A stretch of DNA of 15,133 nucleotides from JACPDD01 sp040900105. Lineage in GTDB: Bacteria; Patescibacteriota; Microgenomatia; Levybacterales; UBA12049. The notes below the pieces were generated by a model. That model did no database searches. It was not told the DNA's origin and saw nothing but the letters and a program-made list of their open reading frames with translations. The stretch spans positions 1-15,133 of the forward strand of contig JBBDZP010000050.1 in assembly GCA_040900105.1 (NCBI GenBank), given 5' to 3'. The first letter of the stretch is position 1, and the number at the start of each line of letters is the position of its first letter. This document shows positions 1-5,325 of the stretch, one piece after another. Position numbers and translations under genes: made by a program.

Positions 1-35
1 TCTGAAAAGGACTAAAGTAAGCTTAGGCGGGTCTT

Positions 36-1070
36 TTAAACTTTTTCTTTTAGTAGTTCCTGAGTTTTTTCCTCCAGCCTATCAACCGAGTGGATTTTTT
101 GTCCAAGATATGTCAATCCTGATGTAACGTTTGCAAATTGAGAGGATGCATTGTTGATATGTTTTCCTAAAACACCCATATTCTCTTCCACCTTGCCATA
201 ATCAATTTTAAGAGACCTTAGAAGTTTCATGACTTCTTTTGATGTTTGCTCCAACTTGCGTCCCTCAAAAGACAGTAGAATGGTTTGTAGGTGCGTATAT
301 AGAGTGTTAGGCGAGACCAGATATACCCTGCTTTGTCTCGCGTAATCCAAAACCGCTGTCATATTAGCAATTTCATAATAAACAGATTCGGAAGGAACAT
401 ACATTAGGGCAAAATCCATAGTGCCCTCCTCCGGCAGAATATATTTTTTAGCAATTGCATCTATGTGTTTTTTGACGTCTCTTGCAAATTCTTTCTCAAA
501 GCTTTCTTTTTGTGCCTTATCTTCCGCCTTTGCCCATTTTTGGAAATTCTCCATTGGAAACTTTGAATCAATAGGCAGAATTCCTGCGTCTGTTTTTATG
601 GCGGCATCTACCTTATCACCATTTCTAAATTCATATTGAAGATTGAAGCTGTTTTTGGGAAACATCTGAGTTATAAGGTCCTTAAGAACTTGTTCTCCTA
701 TGTTTCCTCTAAGTTTTGGACTTTTTAAAAAATCTTGAAGTTCCCTCATGTTGCGGCCTATTTCACTCATTTGTCCAACTTCTTTTTGCACTCCTCCTAT
801 AACAGATGCTGCTTTATCAAGCCTTTCATTTAACTGTTTTGAGTTTTCCTGAAGAGTTTTAATCATTGAAGTGGAGCTAGTTCGGAGCGAGTCGTTAACA
901 GTTTTATTTGTGGCGTCAACTGTTTTTTGCATTGTTTTGAGCCACTCAAAAAGTGCCTCATCCGATTTGGGTTCTTGTTTGAGTCCGGAAAGTTTTTTAT
1001 TGAGGAAGTAGGCGAGTCCGCCAAAAGCGAGGACAACTATAACTACAATAAGGAGCAGCTCATTTTGCAT
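36..1070 (-). CDS. rmuC: RmuC-family DNA recombination protein, membrane-anchored
   Basis: RmuC proteins are predicted nuclease-fold proteins that limit recombination at inverted repeats; the biochemical reaction is not well defined. The 344-residue product has an N-terminal hydrophobic helix (about residues 4-23), a predicted coiled-coil stretch (about 35-115), then the RmuC core (about 117-310) with the family signatures KLRGNIGEQVL (119-129), VDAAIK (154-159) and LPIDSKFP (165-172), which resemble the D-x(n)-D/E-x-K arrangement of nuclease-like folds. Length is shorter than the E. coli protein (about 475 aa) but usual for compact genomes. It is the last leftward gene seen; bases 1-35 beyond its TAA hold nothing recognisable. 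No Shine-Dalgarno precedes the ATG; a weak TAAAAT lies 6 bases upstream. It follows the 2H gene by 42 bases that include one copy of a 20-bp direct repeat. Family assignment is firm; in vivo role is inferred. Confidence 0.9.
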   Translation of the reverse strand: MQNELLLIVVIVVLAFGGLAYFLNKKLSGLKQEPKSDEALFEWLKTMQKTVDATNKTVNDSLRTSSTSMIKTLQENSKQLNERLDKAASVIGGVQKEVGQMSEIGRNMRELQDFLKSPKLRGNIGEQVLKDLITQMFPKNSFNLQYEFRNGDKVDAAIKTDAGILPIDSKFPMENFQKWAKAEDKAQKESFEKEFARDVKKHIDAIAKKYILPEEGTMDFALMYVPSESVYYEIANMTAVLDYARQSRVYLVSPNTLYTHLQTILLSFEGRKLEQTSKEVMKLLRSLKIDYGKVEENMGVLGKHINNASSQFANVTSGLTYLGQKIHSVDRLEEKTQELLKEKV

Positions 1071-1089
1071 AGAGTTATTTTAACAGGTT

Positions 1090-1109
1090 TTAGTCAAAAT
1101 ACAATTCCG
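1090..1109. repeat. 20-bp direct repeat, copy A (downstream of the 2H gene)
   Basis: Plus-strand TTAGTCAAAATACAATTCCG, identical over all 20 bases to copy B at 1798..1817, with mismatches immediately on both sides. In this copy the sequence is noncoding, 3 bases after the stop of the 2H phosphoesterase-like gene and 19 bases before the rmuC start. It duplicates the last codons and stop of tsaD. The repeat spacing (start to start) is 708 bp. Confidence 0.9.
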
Positions 1110-1112
1110 CGG

Positions 1113-1796
1113 CTAGGGTTTTAAATGGTAAGTTTCTATTATTTGGGTTTTATCTGGGGCAACGACAGGATTTGTAGTTATCAGGCTTACACTCTCTACT
1201 TTTAATAGTCCCAATTTAACATCCTTTAACTTTTCTATTGTTCTAAGGAAGGCTTCATTTGGCAAGCTTGTATAGCGGCAGAGAGTGGAATTGCCCCAAA
1301 AGACTTTACCTGAAAGATATTTTTTATCATTAGGCACTCCAATTTCACTTAGAACTTTTTCTAAAGCAAGAATTAGTTTTCCCAAATTCACGTCGGCGTA
1401 TGCTCTGAGAGCAAGGCTTGTAGGTAACTTAAGTAGTCCCTCCAACGAAAAGTTTATGGTAAATAATTTTGGGATTATTTTAGAAAATGAAACCCTGACT
1501 TTTTCTATGTCCTCGACGGTAAAGTTTGGGGGGCTGTGAATTACTCTAATTGGCTGAATTGTAATATGCAAAGACTGCTTTAAATAATAATATTGTTGGG
1601 AATCAGCTTTTTCAAGAGGATTTATTAGCTTAGCGTAGATTTTTTCTGTTAAAGCCTTGGGAAGAAAATAAACTAATGCCAAAGAAATCTGGTTATCGTT
1701 AGCGTAGTCAGAAAGCATGGTAACTATAGTTGATGATTTTCCAGCGTCTTTCTCCAATTTGTCCATCAATGATTTTTGCAAAGATTTGTAAGTCAT
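1113..1796 (-). CDS. 2H phosphoesterase (2'-5' RNA ligase-like) family protein, second motif altered
   Basis: The product (227 aa) resembles the LigT / 2H phosphoesterase superfamily, whose members open or close 2'-5' or cyclic phosphodiester bonds in RNA and nucleotides using two H-x-[T/S] motifs. The first motif is clear (SLHITIQPI, H77 and T79). At the expected second motif the sequence reads GNSTLCRYT (168-176), with Asn169 where His would be, so catalysis may be altered or lost. The first 65 residues are helix-rich and of unknown role. The frame is open back to 1844, but that start would overlap tsaD by 47 bases; the ATG at 1796 follows the tsaD stop by one base (TAATATG) and is preferred. 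No Shine-Dalgarno is seen, so translation may be coupled to tsaD. The gene is flanked exactly by a 20-bp direct repeat of the tsaD 3' end, which suggests a later insertion between tsaD and rmuC. The family call is moderate, the substrate unknown. Confidence 0.6.
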   Translation of the reverse strand: MTYKSLQKSLMDKLEKDAGKSSTIVTMLSDYANDNQISLALVYFLPKALTEKIYAKLINPLEKADSQQYYYLKQSLHITIQPIRVIHSPPNFTVEDIEKVRVSFSKIIPKLFTINFSLEGLLKLPTSLALRAYADVNLGKLILALEKVLSEIGVPNDKKYLSGKVFWGNSTLCRYTSLPNEAFLRTIEKLKDVKLGLLKVESVSLITTNPVVAPDKTQIIETYHLKP

Positions 1797-1797
1797 A

Positions 1798-1817
1798 TTA
1801 GTCAAAATACAATTCCG
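1798..1817. repeat. 20-bp direct repeat, copy B (3' end of tsaD)
   Basis: Identical to copy A at 1090..1109. Here, read on the minus strand, it encodes the last residues of TsaD (ELYFD) and the TAA stop. Having one copy inside the 3' end of a conserved gene and the other beyond the neighbouring gene is the pattern left when DNA enters at a gene's 3' end and rebuilds that end. Confidence 0.9.
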
Positions 1818-2832
1818 GGTTGGCAATAATTTTTTGCCACTCAACTTCTTTGTAATTAAAGACTGCAGCAGTTGCTATCATGGCGCCATTGTCAGTGCAT
1901 AATTCTTTTGATGGGACAAAAAGTTTGGTAGGCAAATCATTCTCGGCAACTTCTTTTTGCAGTTCATCCCGGAGTTTTTGATTTGCTGCAACACCGCCTC
2001 CTAAAAGGATAGATTTTACTTTATACTTTTTTGCTGCTTTTAGTGTTTTCGCAATAAGTACGTCTATTATGGCTTGTTGTACCGAAGCAGCTAAGTCTGA
2101 TTTTAGCTCGTCACCTAATACCTTGTACTTGCTACTTGATACTTCCCTTGCTACCGCAGCTTTGAGACCAGAGAAGGAAAAGTCAAAATCTTTTGAGCCA
2201 ATCATGGGTCTGGGAAAATAGAAGGCCTTGGGATTTCCTTCCTTGGCAAGCTTCTCGATAATATGGCCTGCAGGATACGGCAGTTTTAGCAAGCGGCCAA
2301 TTTTATCAAACGCCTCACCGGCTGCGTCATCACGGGTTCCACCCAACCACTTAATGCTGCCGTGCTTCCTCATTAGAATTAGATCGGTATGTCCCCCGGA
2401 CACTATTAGGCCAATCAGGGGAAACTTAATTTCGGCAGCAGAACTGCGAATTGAGCTAATGAAGTTAGCATAGATGTGCCCGAATAAATGGTTGACGGGA
2501 ATTATCGGTTTATTCCAGATAACAGACAAGGTTTTAGCTGTTTCTACTCCCACAAGAAGTGAGCCGATGAGTCCTGGGCCAACAGTGACAGCGATGCTGT
2601 CTAAATTTTCAATTTTCAATTTACAATTCTCAATCGCTTTTTGAATGACTGGGATAATAAATTTTACCTGTTCTCTTGCGGCTACTTCGGGAATAATCCC
2701 GCCGGTTTTTGAATGGAGAGGAAGGGAAGACGAGACGATATTTGACAAAAGTAAAACTTTATTTCTGGCGTTTGCTTCAATCACCGCAGCGGAGGTTTCG
2801 TCGCAGCTTGTTTCAATTCCTAGGATTCTCAT
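1798..2832 (-). CDS. tsaD: tRNA N6-adenosine threonylcarbamoyltransferase TsaD
   Basis: TsaD (Kae1/Qri7 family) transfers the threonylcarbamoyl group from threonylcarbamoyl-AMP to A37 of ANN-decoding tRNAs, working in bacteria with TsaB and TsaE; those and tsaC are not in this window. The 344-residue product is full length. Seen in it: GIETSCDET (5-13), the metal-binding pair H115 and H119 in VNHLFGH (E. coli has HMEGH), VSGGHT (144-149), DDAAGEAFDK (168-177), FSFSGLK (218-224), GGGVAANQKLR (278-288) and CTDNGAMIA (312-320) with the metal ligand D314. Two stretches, CKLKIENLD (70-78) and SSSKYKVL (232-239), are encoded by low-complexity repeat-like DNA; the first keeps the length found in E. 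coli TsaD, the second lies in a loop about three residues longer. The start is 6 bases after the DUF192 stop, with a weak GAAGGG 12 bases upstream of the ATG. Its 3' end carries copy B of a direct repeat. The call is firm. Confidence 0.97.
   Translation of the reverse strand: MRILGIETSCDETSAAVIEANARNKVLLLSNIVSSSLPLHSKTGGIIPEVAAREQVKFIIPVIQKAIENCKLKIENLDSIAVTVGPGLIGSLLVGVETAKTLSVIWNKPIIPVNHLFGHIYANFISSIRSSAAEIKFPLIGLIVSGGHTDLILMRKHGSIKWLGGTRDDAAGEAFDKIGRLLKLPYPAGHIIEKLAKEGNPKAFYFPRPMIGSKDFDFSFSGLKAAVAREVSSSKYKVLGDELKSDLAASVQQAIIDVLIAKTLKAAKKYKVKSILLGGGVAANQKLRDELQKEVAENDLPTKLFVPSKELCTDNGAMIATAAVFNYKEVEWQKIIANPELYFD
2119..2144. repeat. Low-complexity dispersed repeat inside tsaD (CAAGTA type)
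   Basis: Reverse complement reads AAGTATCAAGTAGCAAGTAC and continues into AAGGTA. The 12-mer AAGTATCAAGTA also occurs twice in the repeat at 7928..7960 inside the CoA fusion gene. It is translated as part of SSSKYKVL in TsaD, in a loop. Confidence 0.6.
2604..2634. repeat. Low-complexity dispersed repeat inside tsaD (AATTTTC type)
   Basis: Consists of near-tandem AATTTTC/AATTTAC/AATTCTC units, read on the minus strand as ENCKLKIEN (residues 68-76). Such AATTTTCAATTT runs are a common dispersed repeat type in Microgenomates-like genomes (background knowledge). The reading frame stays open and the protein keeps its normal length here. Confidence 0.6.
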
Positions 2833-2838
2833 TGAGGA

Positions 2839-3306
2839 TTAAAGCCCTTCAATTTTTACCTTGTCGCCTTCTTCCAATCCGTACTTTGAGGAAAGTCCTG
2901 CGTTAATTTCAAGCACGTAATTAGCAGGAGACTTGGGTTGGAAAATGGAAGCATTTTGATTATCGGTTGGTGGCTTTAAGTTTTCGTTAATAGTTACTAT
3001 TGTGTCGCCGTTTATAAATATGATGTCAATTGGAAATTTCATATTTTTCATCCAGAAGGAATAATAGTCGGGTTTGTCAAAGATGAAAAGCATGCCCTGG
3101 TCCTCGGGAAGCTCTTTCATTTCAGATAGTCCAACTTCTTTTTCCTCAGCACTTCTAGCAACATTCAGTTTAAACTTATGATCGTCTATGGTTGCAGTCG
3201 ATGTTTTGCCAAAATTGAAACTGTTATTTTTCAAGTAGTTCTGAGCGAGCAAAATTCCCAGAAGTATCGCAAAAAGTAAGATTACGAGAGCTAATACTTT
3301 TTTCAT
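2839..3306 (-). CDS. DUF192 family exported or membrane-anchored protein
   Basis: DUF192 proteins are small, mostly extracytoplasmic, of unknown function. The 155-residue product has a hydrophobic N-terminal segment (about 4-22, a signal anchor; no lipobox cysteine is seen) followed by the DUF192 domain (about 37-153) with typical elements GLSEMKELPEDQGMLFIF (59-76), FWMKNMKFPIDIIFI (84-98) and YVLEINAG (130-137). Length is normal. Its ATG overlaps the stop of the upstream cytidylyltransferase-like gene by 4 bases (ATGA), and a Shine-Dalgarno-like AAGGA lies 9 bases upstream (3316..3320), both fitting translation from a polycistronic leftward message. tsaD follows after 6 bases. Family firm, role unknown. 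Confidence 0.88.
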   Translation of the reverse strand: MKKVLALVILLFAILLGILLAQNYLKNNSFNFGKTSTATIDDHKFKLNVARSAEEKEVGLSEMKELPEDQGMLFIFDKPDYYSFWMKNMKFPIDIIFINGDTIVTINENLKPPTDNQNASIFQPKSPANYVLEINAGLSSKYGLEEGDKVKIEGL

Positions 3307-3794
3307 ATGATGTTTTCCTTTTGAATAATTTTTGCAATTCGGCTTGTAGATTGATTTCGGATCCGGTCATTAACAAATAACACTTGAGCATGAATTTTGC
3401 CAGCCTGTCTTTCCTTATGTTCTATGTGCTCATCTTTTTTTGTCACAGCTATTACCATAGGCTGAAGTCGAGTAACAAGTCTATCATAGTCTTTATCATT
3501 TTTCATCTCGGGTAATTTTACTACGTAATCAATTGATGTTAATGCAGATAGAACCTGTGCCCTTGCGCTCTGAGTATTTATGGGGCGTCTTGGACCTTTC
3601 AGTTTACCTACTGTTTCGTCGCTTTCTAAAAGTACAAACAGGACATCACCCTTTTCTTTCGCTTTTTGTAGAAAATTTATGTGCCCTACGTGTAGGATGT
3701 CAAAAATTCCACCCGCCAAAACAATTCTTTTTTTTTCTTTTCGAAGTCTTTTTGCTGTCCTTATTGCCTGATCAATATTTAATATCTTATTCAT
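3303..3794 (-). CDS. Cytidylyltransferase-like nucleotidyltransferase (HxGH, RfaE C-domain type)
   Basis: A 163-residue, single-domain member of the HxGH nucleotidyltransferase family, similar to the C-terminal half of HldE/RfaE and to glycerol-3-phosphate cytidylyltransferases, which join a phosphorylated small molecule to NTP with release of pyrophosphate. Seen: AGGIFDILHVGH (27-38) with the HVGH motif at 35-38, ESDETVGKLKGPRRPIN (57-73), and a C-terminal STSRI (149-153) equivalent to the family's [ST]-x-[ST] nucleotide-binding motif. No kinase domain is attached, so the substrate cannot be named. The frame is open to 3851, but the extra 19 residues would be a translation of the intergenic repeat at 3795..3863; the start at 3794, giving MNKILNIDQAI, is preferred. 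It ends in TGA, showing TGA is a stop here, and overlaps the DUF192 gene by 4 bases. Confidence 0.82.
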   Translation of the reverse strand: MNKILNIDQAIRTAKRLRKEKKRIVLAGGIFDILHVGHINFLQKAKEKGDVLFVLLESDETVGKLKGPRRPINTQSARAQVLSALTSIDYVVKLPEMKNDKDYDRLVTRLQPMVIAVTKKDEHIEHKERQAGKIHAQVLFVNDRIRNQSTSRIAKIIQKENII

Positions 3795-3863
3795 AACAAT
3801 TGACATGTAACATTCAACATGTGACAAAATTGGCCAATTGTAAATTGTCAAATGTTAATTGTT
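3795..3863. repeat. AT-rich imperfect palindromic intergenic repeat
   Basis: This fills nearly the whole gap between vanW and the cytidylyltransferase-like gene. The outer ends are an inverted pair (AACAATT at 3795..3801, AATTGTT at 3857..3863), the centre is a 12-bp perfect palindrome AATTGGCCAATT (3828..3839), and the left arm holds two ACATGT palindromes (3803..3808, 3817..3822). Arms are made of shuffled AACATT / TGACA / AATTG words. It could fold into a long hairpin in leftward RNA. No T-tract follows, so it is not a standard intrinsic terminator, and no good -10 box for the downstream gene is seen. Confidence 0.65.
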
Positions 3864-3867
3864 TTGG

Positions 3868-5286
3868 TTACTCTTTAGTGCCGCGGATAAATACCGCTTG
3901 CCAAGGACGGTAGTTAGAATTAAACCTCTCCGTTATTAAAACTTCCCCGTTTCTTGTTACTGTCCTTGTAAAATAAACATTTGCGCCAATTGCTTCAAAT
4001 TCGGTTTGCTCTAGGCTTCCCTTTGGACGAGTTGGGTCGTCCTGATAGAGTGGCGGTGGTGGAGGTGTTTGATTTGTTACAACAGGTTTTGATATCTCTG
4101 TTTTTCTCCCATCGCTTGCTCCATAAAGAAAAAATGTTAAACGTTGGACACTTGGATCAATTGCGGTCTGAATTAAAATATAATTTGGTGTATCATTTTT
4201 AAATTTCAAATCAACAGTTGGAGAATAAATTGTTGCGTCTATTCCTGGAGGAGAATCCTGTTCATAATAGCCAACTCTGTAGGCATGAGCGTGTCTTTCT
4301 GTAACTCCCACCCCAGCATTTAAAATAGCTCTAAAAAACGTAGTGGATACCTGACAAACTCCTCCCCCGTCACCCAGAACGGTTTTACCATTTTCTATTA
4401 CGTATGCTTGTTTATACCCTGTAAACGCTGATATATCGCCAAGTGCTTTATTAAATGAAAAAATTTCTCCGGGCGCAACCAAAGACCCATTTATTCGTGA
4501 AGCTGCCAAGTTTATATTGAAAACCCTATTTGGGATTGAGTGCTGAAATAGTGATGTCCCCATGCCAATAAGTTCCTTTATGCCAAGGTTATTTGCTTTG
4601 TCTGTTGTCATTGTTGGTTTTATAGTCTTGAGTGGAATTTCTATCTTAATGGTCTGGGGTTCTTGCGGAAGAAGAATGCTTGTAAATCTCTGAGACAGTT
4701 CTTTATTTATTCTCTTTTCATTTACTTCTTGTCCATCGCTTGATGGTCTAAAGGCAATAACTCTTCCGTTTTCAAATGAGAATAAGGCTTCGACCGGTTC
4801 TATGTTTAACTTTTCTGCAAGAGGGGCAAGTAACTCATGAAGTTTTCCTTCCGAGTAGGAATAGGAAGGGGAAAGATTTATACCATTTATATATGCTTGA
4901 ATAATAAGACTTACGTTGGATAAGACATCCGTAGATCTTCCAATGCTAAATCCTTGAGTTGCCAGGAGGTTTGAATCATATCCAAAATTAAGTTCTCTGA
5001 CAGAGGTGACCAATTCTCCCTGAGAACTTGAAAATATAAATTGTGTATTTGCAATTTTTTCATTTTGGCCGTCAAAGTACTGTTTAACTTGTTCTTCTGT
5101 TTTCCCACCAAAGTTAATTCCATTGATAAAAACGCCTGGGTAAACAACGTTTTTATTTATTGTCTGAAATACTGAGAGCGAAAAACCGGCTAGAAGCACA
5201 GTACCAAGAAATGCTCCTGTTATAAACCAGAAGGCGGATTTGGACAGATTCTTAAGATGTCTTTTTTTGACACGAGGAAACTTCAT
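3868..5286 (-). CDS. VanW family protein with N-terminal membrane anchor and peptidoglycan-binding-like region
   Basis: VanW-domain proteins occur in cell envelopes, some in vancomycin-resistance clusters, but their chemistry is unknown; presence here does not imply resistance. The 472-residue product has a basic N-terminus, one membrane helix (about 18-40), a region resembling the putative peptidoglycan-binding domain often paired with VanW (about 50-215), and the VanW domain (about 250-375) with FNINLAASRINGSLVAPGE (256-274) and DGGGVCQVST (306-315). A proline-rich linker (408-412) leads to a C-terminal beta-rich tail ending VFIRGTKE. The start has AGGAG 8 bases upstream (plus-strand 5295..5299), the best Shine-Dalgarno in the window, and a TATAAT at 5303..5308. 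It is the first gene of the leftward group and is divergent from the solute-binding protein gene, which has a similar inside-to-outside layout with a proline-rich stretch. Confidence 0.9.
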   Translation of the reverse strand: MKFPRVKKRHLKNLSKSAFWFITGAFLGTVLLAGFSLSVFQTINKNVVYPGVFINGINFGGKTEEQVKQYFDGQNEKIANTQFIFSSSQGELVTSVRELNFGYDSNLLATQGFSIGRSTDVLSNVSLIIQAYINGINLSPSYSYSEGKLHELLAPLAEKLNIEPVEALFSFENGRVIAFRPSSDGQEVNEKRINKELSQRFTSILLPQEPQTIKIEIPLKTIKPTMTTDKANNLGIKELIGMGTSLFQHSIPNRVFNINLAASRINGSLVAPGEIFSFNKALGDISAFTGYKQAYVIENGKTVLGDGGGVCQVSTTFFRAILNAGVGVTERHAHAYRVGYYEQDSPPGIDATIYSPTVDLKFKNDTPNYILIQTAIDPSVQRLTFFLYGASDGRKTEISKPVVTNQTPPPPPLYQDDPTRPKGSLEQTEFEAIGANVYFTRTVTRNGEVLITERFNSNYRPWQAVFIRGTKE

Positions 5287-5315
5287 TGACTACGCTCCTG
5301 GTATTATACTATATT
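5286..5315 (+). promoter_or_regulatory. Sigma70-type promoter for the solute-binding protein gene
   Basis: TTGACT (5286..5291), an 18-base spacer and TATATT (5310..5315). A start site about 7 bases on would leave a leader of only a few bases before the ATG at 5326. An alternative -10 is TATACT at 5305..5310. No Shine-Dalgarno lies in the gap. The -35 box touches the start codon of the divergent vanW gene. Confidence 0.55.
5303..5308 (-). promoter_or_regulatory. -10 box for vanW and the leftward operon
   Basis: A perfect TATAAT on the minus strand, 16 bases before the vanW ATG. It overlaps the rightward promoter, so the two directions share 39 bases and may compete for polymerase. No convincing -35 is seen. 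Confidence 0.5.
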
Positions 5316-5325
5316 TAATCTACGT

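Noticed and set aside
1..35. Terminator or gene fragment at the left edge
   Set aside because: No hairpin with a T-run in leftward orientation and no recognisable coding sequence; too short to judge.
1090..1817. CRISPR interpretation of the 20-bp direct repeat
   Set aside because: There are only two copies, 708 bp apart, with a gene between them.
1797..1844. Longer N-terminus for the 2H gene starting at 1844
   Set aside because: It would overlap the end of tsaD by 47 bases and encode a low-quality extension; the ATG one base after the tsaD stop is more likely.
3303..3305. Alternative genetic code with TGA as glycine
   Set aside because: The cytidylyltransferase-like gene ends in TGA in a normal 4-base ATGA overlap, and no gene in the window has an in-frame TGA within a conserved domain.
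3795..3851. Longer N-terminus for the cytidylyltransferase-like gene starting at 3851
   Set aside because: The added residues are a translation of the palindromic repeat in the gap; the conserved domain starts well after the ATG at 3794.
3868..5286. Vancomycin resistance locus
   Set aside because: Only the VanW-type domain is present; no vanH, vanA/B/X ligase, peptidase or two-component genes are nearby. VanW-domain proteins are widespread in envelopes without resistance.
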